This document shows positions 1-7,489 of a stretch of 35,951 bases of DNA, piece after piece. Under the pieces are notes generated by a model. The model ran no database searches and was not told the DNA's origin. It saw nothing but the letters and a program-made list of their open reading frames with translations. Origin of the DNA: a bacterium (GTDB lineage Bacteria > Patescibacteriota > Dojkabacteria > JAKAPS01). The DNA lies in NCBI GenBank assembly GCA_021806925.1, contig JAKAPS010000011.1, positions 1 through 35,951 on the forward strand, given 5' to 3'. A program made the position numbers and the translations under genes. Numbering within the stretch: position 1 is the first letter of the stretch; every line of letters starts with the position of its first letter.

Positions 1-66
1 GGATTTCTTTACTGCAAATTCCAACTCCTGCTTTTGTTCATTTGTTAATTTTGGGGCGTGTTTCAT
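1..66 (-). CDS. N-terminus of a probable transposase / helix-turn-helix protein, cut by the window edge
   Basis: Only the first 22 residues are inside the window, beginning MKHAPKLTNEQKQELEF. This lysine- and glutamate-rich opening resembles the N-terminus of IS630-type helix-turn-helix transposases common in small AT-rich bacterial genomes, but 22 residues cannot prove the family. A TATAAT box lies at 76-81, 9 nt before the ATG. The same sequence occurs in decayed form on the plus strand at 35609 (50 of 66 bases identical by hand count), which shows that it is a repeated, probably mobile sequence. It sits directly downstream of the Cas12a-like fragment and may be what cut that gene. Confidence 0.5.
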   Translation of the reverse strand, partial: MKHAPKLTNEQKQELEFAVKKS

Positions 67-123
67 TACACTTCCATTATATCATTTCCTCTTGTTTCTT
101 GACGCTGGTTTGACTTGTTATGT

Positions 124-741
124 CTATAGATCTAAATTTTCATTAACAATTCTATTAGGAATACCCGTATCTTTGCCATTTTTATTATAATAATTTTTCC
201 TATTCATAGTGTACTTCCCCCAATAAATTGTAAATGTCTTTTCATAATATGAAATTACATCTAATTTAGATTTATCATCTATGTATTTTTGATTTAATAA
301 TTTGAGTATATTTTTCTTTAGCAATATTTCATTTAAAAAATTAGCATATTTTTTACCTTCGTATTCATATACTATATTACTAAAATCAAACAGATTTCTT
401 ATATCCTTATTTATTTCATTGATCTTTTCTTGTAGTTTATTTCGCTCAACTGAAATATTATTGCTTTCTGATTTAGCTTTCTGTTTTAATTTCGAATACT
501 CCAAATATGCATTATATTTCTTATTAAGTAGTTCAACTGGTATCAAGAACCTAGACAAAGAATACTCTATAAAACTCTCATGTTCACTGTCAATCATTTT
601 CTTCATCTCTTGGTAATATTCAATATCCTTATTATTTTCAGGTGTATATTTTGTATCATTACATTGGACTAATTCAAATTTAAGAGTCTTCTTTGAAGTA
701 GCTATATTAGTGAAATAATTTGTAAAAGATTCATTATTCAT
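124..741 (-). pseudogene. cas12a: N-terminal fragment of a Cas12a (Cpf1)-type CRISPR effector
   Basis: About 205 residues that read as the first sixth of a type V-A effector (full length is usually 1,200-1,300 aa). Near the N-terminus are FTNYF and SKKTLKFELV, matching the Cas12a opening (F-x-N-x-Y, SKTLRFELIP). Next comes YYQEMKKMIDSEHESFIE, matching the family's DYKK-x-K-x-IID-x-YH-x-FIE. The end reads FTIYWGKYTMNRKNYY and then GIPNRIVNENL, matching the TTYF-x-GF-x-ENRKN-x-Y and YRIV-x-(D/E)NL stretches of REC1. The frame stops two codons later at TAG. REC2, PI, RuvC and Nuc regions are absent, so it cannot cleave DNA as it stands. I chose the ATG at 741 over 768 because it gives the usual short leader before the FTN motif and has a TATAAT just upstream. 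No cas1, cas2, cas4 or repeat array is visible in this window; anything further left is unseen. Family recognised from memory of FnCas12a and LbCas12a. Confidence 0.8.
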
Positions 742-772
742 ATCCCTATTATAGTATCCTATATACATGATG

Positions 773-778
773 TATAAT
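773..778 (+). promoter_or_regulatory. -10 box of uvrC, probable leaderless start
   Basis: TATAAT preceded directly by TG, 10 nt upstream of the uvrC ATG, with no Shine-Dalgarno in between. The -35 region is weak. If transcription starts the usual 6-7 nt downstream, the leader is only a few nucleotides. Confidence 0.45.
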
Positions 779-788
779 ATATCAAGAA

Positions 789-2135
789 ATGCCTATAGAT
801 ACTGATTTTAAATTATATATCAACTCACTTCCTGATTCTCCAGGTGTATATATTTATAGGAACAAGAACTCCAAGGTTATATATGTAGGTAAGGCTAAGA
901 ATATAAAGAAGAGAGTAAAACAATACTTTCAATCTGGATTACTAACAAAGAAGACTGCAATTCTTGTAAGCAAAATAAACTCGATTGAGTATATAAAAGT
1001 AGTATCTGAGAAGGAAGCATTAATACTTGAAAATCAATTGATAAAAGAATATATGCCTAAGTATAACATCCTATTAAAGGATGATAAGGATTACTCATAC
1101 ATAATAATTACACTGTCAGAAGACTATCCTAGAATATTTCCAATTCATATAAGAAGTCTTGAAGAGAGGAATAAATTATCTAAAAATAATGTCTTATTAG
1201 GCCCATATCCATCAATAACTAAATTTAAAAACATACTAAATACATTAAGAAGAATGTATCCATTTAGAACATGTAATATAGATATAAACAAGATAAGCAA
1301 GGATAAAAGAAAATGTATATACTATGACTTAGGATTATGTAATGCACCATGTGATAAATTAGTATCAAAAAACGAATACAGAAAGAATATATTAAACATT
1401 GAAGATGTGTTAACTGGAAAGGGATATAAATTAATAAATAGTTACAAGAGGCTAATGAATGATTCATCAGACAGGCTTGATTTTGAAGAAGCACTCAAAT
1501 ACAGAAATATAATCAAGGATTTAATATATGTAATGAGTAAAGTATATATTAATGAAAAATATAACAAAAATTCGATTGATAAAACCTTAATTCCAGTTTT
1601 GAATAATATATTTAATAAAGTTAAAGCAGAAAATATATCTGGCAAATGGAGGATTGAATGCTATGACATTTCAAATTTTCAAGAATCATACACAGTAGGT
1701 TCGATGGTAGTTTTTGAGAATGGAATGCCAAAAAAAAGCGACTATAGGAAATTTAAAATGTCTATATTAAATAAACCAAATGATTTTGCACGCATACATG
1801 AATTAATATCAAGAAGGTTAAGTCATTTGCAAAATAAGAATGAAAAAGATATGTCTTTTAAATCAAGGCCTGATCTAATAATTATAGATGGAGGAATGGA
1901 ACAGTTAAAAATGGCAAATTCATCTTTAACAGCTATGAATATATCTATACCTATTGTAAGCTTGGCTAAAAAAGAAGAATTAATATATTTTCCACATTCA
2001 AAGGTTCCTCTAAGACTAGACTATTATTCAGATGAAATGTATTTAATCCAGAGAATAAGGGACGAAGCACATAGATTCGCAATTACGTATCATAGACTAC
2101 TAAGGTCAAAAGGTATGAAAATTGATAGATTTTAA
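789..2135 (+). CDS. uvrC: Excinuclease ABC subunit C, short form
   Basis: UvrC makes both incisions around a lesion in UvrABC nucleotide excision repair. The N-terminal GIY-YIG nuclease (about residues 14-95) shows SPGVYIY, IYVGKAKN and the following KKRVKQYF arginine region. The C-terminal RNase H-like nuclease shows ECYDISNFQ, DLIIIDGG and RDEAHRFAITYHR, so the carboxylate and histidine ligands for the 5' incision are present. A Cys cluster (TCNIDINK, KCIYYDLGLCNAPC) lies between them. At 448 aa it is well short of the usual ~600: it ends right after the RNase H-like domain and lacks the tandem helix-hairpin-helix DNA-binding tail, as in many CPR UvrC proteins. It is divergent from the Cas12a fragment, 47 nt away. 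Confidence 0.95.
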   Translation: MPIDTDFKLYINSLPDSPGVYIYRNKNSKVIYVGKAKNIKKRVKQYFQSGLLTKKTAILVSKINSIEYIKVVSEKEALILENQLIKEYMPKYNILLKDDKDYSYIIITLSEDYPRIFPIHIRSLEERNKLSKNNVLLGPYPSITKFKNILNTLRRMYPFRTCNIDINKISKDKRKCIYYDLGLCNAPCDKLVSKNEYRKNILNIEDVLTGKGYKLINSYKRLMNDSSDRLDFEEALKYRNIIKDLIYVMSKVYINEKYNKNSIDKTLIPVLNNIFNKVKAENISGKWRIECYDISNFQESYTVGSMVVFENGMPKKSDYRKFKMSILNKPNDFARIHELISRRLSHLQNKNEKDMSFKSRPDLIIIDGGMEQLKMANSSLTAMNISIPIVSLAKKEELIYFPHSKVPLRLDYYSDEMYLIQRIRDEAHRFAITYHRLLRSKGMKIDRF

Positions 2136-2183
2136 TTTAATATATCTTTTAGTTTAAATTAATTATATAATTTACAGAGTATC

Positions 2184-2819
2184 ATGGATGGTTCAGGACT
2201 TATAAGCAGTGAGTTCTTACAAGTAAGACGGGTCATTGGTGTTGATTTAGATGATGTCTTAATTGAATTCAGTTTGGCACTATCTTCATATATATATATG
2301 AAATATGGTATAAAATACACACTCTATGATATTCCAGCAGATTATGATCTAACCTCAATCTGGAAGTGTTCACATGATGATGTATTGAAGAATATATTTG
2401 AATTCTATTTATCAGAGGACCACATGAATATACTACCCACAAAAGGTGCAATTGAGGCATTGCAATTTCTAATACAGGATTTCGATATTGTCGTTATTAC
2501 ATCGAGACCTCAATCTGTTGAAGATATTACTATAAAATTATTAAGGAAACATTTTCCTGAAATATTCAAGAAGATATATTTTGTAAACACTTACATAGGA
2601 CCAGATAAGAAATCAAAAGCACAAGTTTGTATAGAGAATAATGTTGAACTCTTTATAGATGATTTGTTATCTAATACAATTTCTACTTCTGAAGCAGGAA
2701 TCCCTACAATAATATTTGATAGACCATGGAATCGAATAAATATCAGAAATAACGGGAGAACTGTTAGATGTAAAAATTGGAAAAGTATAGTTAAATTAGC
2801 AGAAGGTATAAGGAAATAG
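2184..2819 (+). CDS. HAD-superfamily 5'-nucleotidase-like protein (NT5C type)
   Basis: A 211-residue HAD phosphatase resembling 5'(3')-deoxyribonucleotidases. Motif I is GVDLDDVL (nucleophile region D21/D23), motif II is VVITSRP, and motif IV is ELFIDDLLSNT near residue 155. A cap-like helical insert follows motif I. Family members dephosphorylate nucleoside monophosphates; the substrate here cannot be read from sequence. A TATAAT at 2166-2171 is 12 nt before the ATG and no Shine-Dalgarno is visible, so it may have its own near-leaderless transcript in addition to read-through from uvrC. It converges on mpl with only about 20 nt between stops. Confidence 0.75.
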   Translation: MDGSGLISSEFLQVRRVIGVDLDDVLIEFSLALSSYIYMKYGIKYTLYDIPADYDLTSIWKCSHDDVLKNIFEFYLSEDHMNILPTKGAIEALQFLIQDFDIVVITSRPQSVEDITIKLLRKHFPEIFKKIYFVNTYIGPDKKSKAQVCIENNVELFIDDLLSNTISTSEAGIPTIIFDRPWNRINIRNNGRTVRCKNWKSIVKLAEGIRK

Positions 2820-2839
2820 TATTCCTCTATGCTTTAGTC

Positions 2840-4288
2840 TTATATATTCATTAAATAATCCCTTAAACCTCCTATATTGCCTGAAGACAACAGTAATACT
2901 ACACTATCAGTTAAATCATAATTTTTGAAAAATTCAAAGAGGGATATATTATCATTAAAATACCTTGCATTCAATTTTTTTGCAATCTTAGAAGTAATTC
3001 CATCTGATTCACTCGTATGATATACAGGAGCAATTATTGCTTCATCTAATCCATTAAAGAAACCTTCAGGAAAAGATATATCACCTGTTATTCTAAAGGA
3101 ATATGAATGTGGTTCGAAAACTGCAATAATTTTCTTCCCATTGTACTTATCCTTGACTGCTTGTATAGATGAATAAGCCTTTACTGGTGAATGTCCAAAG
3201 TCATCTATTAATATGAACTTATCATTTCTAATTATTTCCAGTCTCCTCTTCATACCTGAAAATTTTAATATATTATCATTCTCATTTAGCTTTTCATAGC
3301 TTATACCTTCTAACACATTGTGAAGCAACTCAATTCCTAGTGATAAATTCCTTATGTTATGTTTCCCTATAAGTTTTGTTTTAAATTCACTTCCACGTAT
3401 ATAGAACACTGTATAATCATCAAAGGATGAACCAAATTCAAGTATATCACTAAGATATATCCTTGTAATATCAATATTCTTCAAGTGTTTTACTCCGTTA
3501 TATATCTTTTGTATATTCTCCCCTTCCATATTAAGGAACACTTTATAGGTCGTTTTTTTCAACTCAGCTTCCTTATCCATTGAAAATATCAAATCTAAAT
3601 AGTTGGATACATACTCTTCCTCAGTTTTAAATATATCAATATGATCATAATTCGCACTAGTTAGTAATAGGACTGTTGGATGATATGAAAAAAATTTTGA
3701 TCTTACATTGCTATCAAGCTTAGATTCAACGTATTCATCTCCTTCAAATACGCCCCATTTACTGTCAGTGAAATTAACTCCGCTATTCAAATCAATTGGC
3801 ATACCTCCAATAGCATATGTAGGATTTACACCTAATTTATCTAACATATATGCAATAAAGGAGCTAATTGTAGATTTAGCATACTCTCCAGCTACAACAA
3901 TATTATTTGTCCTCAAGAAGAAATCTTCAAGTACACCTGCAAACCCATAATATATTTTTGACTTATCCTTAAAATTATTTATTGCATCAATGTACTCAGG
4001 ATTATTTTTCCCTATTGCAGTACCTATTAGAATATATTTTGCACCCTTAGGTATATTTCCACTTTTATACCCAATATTCACATTTATATTATTCCTCTTT
4101 AATTGATCACTTGCTGGAGGATAAAACCCTTGATCCGAACCAGACACAACAAACCCTAATTGCTTTAATGCAACAGCGAGTTGTGCTATTAGAGAACCAC
4201 ATATTCCAACAATATAGAAGACATCTCCTCTATTTATATTAGATATTATATTAGATTTTTTTTCAATACTACTTTTCATAAAATTCAT
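2840..4288 (-). CDS. mpl: UDP-N-acetylmuramate:tripeptide ligase (Mpl) homologue with altered P-loop
   Basis: Mpl joins recycled L-Ala-D-Glu-mDAP tripeptide to UDP-MurNAc in the cytoplasm. The Rossmann-like N-terminus has GICGSLIAQLA and SGSDQGFYPPASDQL; the YPP-x-S stretch is characteristic of Mpl rather than MurC. The central domain has the Mpl-like FEGDEY and RSKFFSYHPTVLLLTSANYDHIDIF. The C-terminal domain has DDFGHSPVK and FEPHSYSFR. The ATP loop is GEYAKST (residues 134-140) where the family has GTHGKT(T/S): the lysine and Ser/Thr remain but the preceding Gly is Ala. Length (482 aa) is normal. The start overlaps the DUF1611 gene by 20 nt, so the two are co-expressed; it is the last gene of the dcw-type operon. 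MurC activity is the main alternative. Confidence 0.8.
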   Translation of the reverse strand: MNFMKSSIEKKSNIISNINRGDVFYIVGICGSLIAQLAVALKQLGFVVSGSDQGFYPPASDQLKRNNINVNIGYKSGNIPKGAKYILIGTAIGKNNPEYIDAINNFKDKSKIYYGFAGVLEDFFLRTNNIVVAGEYAKSTISSFIAYMLDKLGVNPTYAIGGMPIDLNSGVNFTDSKWGVFEGDEYVESKLDSNVRSKFFSYHPTVLLLTSANYDHIDIFKTEEEYVSNYLDLIFSMDKEAELKKTTYKVFLNMEGENIQKIYNGVKHLKNIDITRIYLSDILEFGSSFDDYTVFYIRGSEFKTKLIGKHNIRNLSLGIELLHNVLEGISYEKLNENDNILKFSGMKRRLEIIRNDKFILIDDFGHSPVKAYSSIQAVKDKYNGKKIIAVFEPHSYSFRITGDISFPEGFFNGLDEAIIAPVYHTSESDGITSKIAKKLNARYFNDNISLFEFFKNYDLTDSVVLLLSSGNIGGLRDYLMNI

Positions 4289-5336
4289 TTATATGTTTCA
4301 TAGCAGATTCTCCTAATTCACCAGTTTGGAATCTTATCATATCTTCAACAGGAACTTTAGTTATTTCCTTTAATCTTAGTATATATTCTTTTGCTGTCTT
4401 ATCATCTAACCCTTGAGAATTAACTGATATTCCTATCCATTTTATCTTTCTTAATGCTAGTTTCTCATATATTTCCATCGTTTCCTTTGCTGATGGTAAC
4501 GATATATCTTTTGAACCTATAGAATGCTTTCGGATAGGCTTGTCAATTAATATAAGGTGAGTTGGTAATCCACCATGTAGAAGTGCAAGGGTTACACTTG
4601 AAAATCCTGGATGACATATACCCCCCTGACCTTCAAGTATTACAAATTTATTACTCTCATCAGATTCAATAACGAGTTTCTCAACTGCACCAGGCATAAA
4701 ATCTCCGATAACTCTATCAATAGATATTCCTTTTCCCTTTATCATTATTGCATTTTGACCAGTTGCAATAAGTTCTCCTTTAATTCCTTTTTCATTTAAA
4801 TATCTCTCAATTTCAAATCCTGTAGTCATTTTTCCAATTGCTGCATCACTTGCACAAGTTAAAAGTATTGGTTTACCAAAATTAAGACATCTTGCACTTG
4901 CTACATCAAAATCACCTATTGGGTTTCTTACATCCCATATCTCACAATTATTTTTTTTAGCAAGTGCACTTATTTCAATATCTTTATTTAATTCATAATG
5001 CATTCCAGAAACTATATCCATCCCTCTCTCTAATGCCGTAATTACATCCTTTCTTATATTCTCAGATATCCTTCCACCAGCAGGTGATACACCAATAACA
5101 AATATATCAATATAGTCATTCTCAATTTCTTCAATTGACTTAACACATTTAATATCTTTAAATAACTTCTCATTACTGCTGAATGTAGTATCGACTATAG
5201 CTTTGATTTTGAAATTATTAGAATACCTTATTAAACCATCTGCACATTTTGCTCTAACTGGAAATTTCTTTCTATATTCAATCGAGAATGCTTCATCAGC
5301 ATATATTGCAATTGATTTATTATTAAAATTAATCAT
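4269..5336 (-). CDS. DUF1611 / DgcN-like P-loop protein
   Basis: A 355-residue protein of the DUF1611 family. The N-terminal half is a Rossmann-like domain (IFVIGVSPAGGRI around residues 78-90). The C-terminal half is a P-loop NTPase-like domain starting LLTCASDAAIGKMTT (about residues 158-172; the family loop is typically GTDCAVGKMTT), followed by FVILEGQGGICHPGFSSVTLALLHG. The characterised family member DgcN acetylates D-glutamate. Here the gene sits between murE (7 nt gap) and mpl (20 nt overlap), so a role in supplying or modifying D-glutamate or wall peptides is a reasonable inference. The conserved DxA-IGK loop and the GQG motif suggest a working enzyme. Substrate and reaction in this organism are unknown. 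Confidence 0.8.
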   Translation of the reverse strand: MINFNNKSIAIYADEAFSIEYRKKFPVRAKCADGLIRYSNNFKIKAIVDTTFSSNEKLFKDIKCVKSIEEIENDYIDIFVIGVSPAGGRISENIRKDVITALERGMDIVSGMHYELNKDIEISALAKKNNCEIWDVRNPIGDFDVASARCLNFGKPILLTCASDAAIGKMTTGFEIERYLNEKGIKGELIATGQNAIMIKGKGISIDRVIGDFMPGAVEKLVIESDESNKFVILEGQGGICHPGFSSVTLALLHGGLPTHLILIDKPIRKHSIGSKDISLPSAKETMEIYEKLALRKIKWIGISVNSQGLDDKTAKEYILRLKEITKVPVEDMIRFQTGELGESAMKHINEFYEK

Positions 5337-5343
5337 ATATGTA

Positions 5344-6669
5344 TTAATTATCCTTCAATAAAAATTCTTTTACAATACCTACTTCACTCCATGGATACTC
5401 AACTTGCCCTATACATAAGCTCCTTTCATGTCCCTTACCAAGGAAGAAAACATAGTCACCATTTTGCACAAGTTTTGTTAGAACAAACTCTATCATATCT
5501 CTTCTATCATCTATTCTGAACAGATTTGTTCCCTCAATGAATTTCTTATTACATTTATCAATATCCTTAGTTATATCTAAGTAAATATCATCAAGCTTTT
5601 CCATTCTAGGATCTTCCTCTGTTATACAAAGTATATCAGCAAAATCACCAGCTATTTTCCCCATAACTGGCCTCTTTTGTTTATCTCTATGTCCTGCACA
5701 ACCAAATACAACTATTTTTCTTGCTACAACACCTCTAAATGCATATGAAATATTTTTGTATGCATTTGGTGTATGTGCAAAATCAACAATAACAGTAAAT
5801 GGTTTTGTTTGCACAATATCCAGTCTACCTTCGGGAGATTTAAAATCGCTAATGCCTTTTATAAGGGCCTTCATGTTTAACCTTTTAAAGTAAAGTGCAC
5901 TAAATACTCCTCCAATATTTTCAACGTTATATTCACCAATCAAATGTGTTGTTATATCAAAATTTATATTTCTAAGTTTTATATTTATTTTCTGCCCATT
6001 AATAAGTGATTCATTTTCTTTTACATCATCAATTATTCTCAAAGTTACATCTGCTTTGAGATTCTCCATGGTGTTTTTATTAATAGAATTGTCCTGAACA
6101 GAAAATGTATGAATTTCAATATCTCTCCTAATATTCTTAAGATGTTCCAAAATGTATCTGCTATTATTATCATTCAGATTTACAATTGCTAAACCTTTTT
6201 GTTTCAACATATTAAATATTTTTAGCTTTGCTGATCTGTACAGTTCAAACGTCTTATGATAATCAAGATGTTCAGGAGTTATGTTTGTTATATATGCAAT
6301 ATCTAATTTTATTCCGTACGATCTGTATTGTTCAAGTCCATGTGAGGTTAATTCAAGAATAACATATTTTATTCCAGCCCTTTTTAGAATTCTTAAATTC
6401 CTATATATCTCTTTTGATGAAGGTGTAGATGTGTGTAAACCAGTCTCAATAAATTTATCACCCATATACTTCATACCAAGTGTAGATATAACTCCTACCT
6501 TACCATGACTATCATTATTCACATTCATACAGTCGTACAGTAAATTTACTGATGTTGTTTTACCATCAGTACCTGTTACTCCAATGATTGAAATAAAATC
6601 CTGATCATGTATGCCATAAATGAATTTATATGTTAACGCTCTTACTTTTCTTAATAAATTAATTATCAT
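5344..6669 (-). CDS. murE: UDP-MurNAc-tripeptide ligase (MurE), lacking the N-terminal substrate domain
   Basis: MurE adds the third amino acid to UDP-MurNAc-L-Ala-D-Glu. The protein begins almost directly with the ATP-binding domain: IIGVTGTDGKTTSVNLLY (residues 28-45) is an intact P-loop, followed by TSTPSSKEIYRNL, LELTSHGLEQ and NITPEHLDYH. The C-terminal domain has GEYNVENIGGVFSAL, SPEGRLDIV, DFAHTPNA, FGCAGHRDKQKRP and FLGKGHE. The amino-acid-selecting DNPR motif of mDAP enzymes appears as EDPR: the arginine is kept and Asn is replaced by Asp, so mDAP or Lys use cannot be decided. At 441 aa it lacks the roughly 80-residue N-terminal UDP-binding domain, a known trimming in CPR MurE. Start overlaps the murF-like gene by 11 nt. 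Confidence 0.9.
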   Translation of the reverse strand: MIINLLRKVRALTYKFIYGIHDQDFISIIGVTGTDGKTTSVNLLYDCMNVNNDSHGKVGVISTLGMKYMGDKFIETGLHTSTPSSKEIYRNLRILKRAGIKYVILELTSHGLEQYRSYGIKLDIAYITNITPEHLDYHKTFELYRSAKLKIFNMLKQKGLAIVNLNDNNSRYILEHLKNIRRDIEIHTFSVQDNSINKNTMENLKADVTLRIIDDVKENESLINGQKINIKLRNINFDITTHLIGEYNVENIGGVFSALYFKRLNMKALIKGISDFKSPEGRLDIVQTKPFTVIVDFAHTPNAYKNISYAFRGVVARKIVVFGCAGHRDKQKRPVMGKIAGDFADILCITEEDPRMEKLDDIYLDITKDIDKCNKKFIEGTNLFRIDDRRDMIEFVLTKLVQNGDYVFFLGKGHERSLCIGQVEYPWSEVGIVKEFLLKDN

Positions 6670-7489
6670 AATATTTTTTTAATGTTGTAATGACATCTCT
6701 TTTTGTATACACATTGCCTATATCATCAATTTGAATGTTTAATAAGTTCAGAATATATATTGTAGGTAGAAACTCAATATACTTTATGCCTGCTTTTATC
6801 TTCCTTACATGAGATTTGTTTGTTTTTCTTGGCGATATAAATACATGTTTTAATGATTTATCTGTAGATATTGTATTATATTTCTCTAAATCTTCTTCCG
6901 GGATATTGTCAAAAAAGATGTCGGCTTCATGTGGTATATAGTACCATATTCTATCATCATCTCGGATACTATTTTTTATTGATTTATTTAATATATTAGT
7001 GATTATTTTTCCATTTTTCTTCACATAACTTATCAAAAATCTATCCATTGTATTTGTAAAATTCTTATCAATAACAAGTATATCCAATTGGAGAAATGAC
7101 CAGTATTTAATAATGGAAGGTACATTAGTTCTTAGATTTAATACTACAACTTTCTCACCTGGTGGCATTAATATTGTTTTAAATATAAATTTAATTAATC
7201 CTAGAAATCGATCAAATGAATTATCATTAACCACTGTATTTACTAATATATACGGAAGCTCTAAATCATTCTTAAATGGAAATATTGAATTTACGACATT
7301 TATATTACTATGCTTTAATGCATTTTCTAAAGCTACGGAATTTTTAGCCAAAAACTCATCATTATCACCAAAGAATCCAACTATATATATATTGTTTCTA
7401 GAAATATAGTACTTTGCAAGAATACCAATTAATGATTTTACATTTTTTCTGGTATCATTCCTTAACCCATGATAAAAACTCTTAAACAT
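6659..7489 (-). pseudogene. MurF-like Mur-ligase remnant without a P-loop
   Basis: A 276-residue open frame that looks like a reduced Mur ligase, closest in pattern to MurF. The expected ATP loop G-x-T-G-S-x-G-K-T corresponds to GFFGDNDEF (residues 38-46), so the lysine and threonine are gone. The following segment LPYILVNTVVNDNSFDRF, then KVVVLNLRTNVPSIIKYWSFLQLDILVI, keeps the spacing of MurF's nucleotide-domain region around the metal-binding Glu. The C-terminal ligase domain is mostly absent (MurF is usually about 430 aa). The frame is clean and overlaps both neighbours (11 nt with murE, 8 nt with murA), so it may be a maintained non-catalytic protein rather than a dying gene; I use the pseudogene type only to flag lost catalysis. 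Confidence 0.55.

Noticed and set aside
302-616. Plus-strand open frame of 104 codons opposite the Cas12a fragment
   Set aside because: It is the antisense of the Cas12a-like coding sequence, rich in Phe/Ser/Ile as antisense frames of Lys/Glu-rich genes are, and has no family pattern.
1-780. CRISPR repeat array near the Cas12a fragment
   Set aside because: No direct repeats of 25-40 nt with regular spacers are visible in this stretch or elsewhere in the window.
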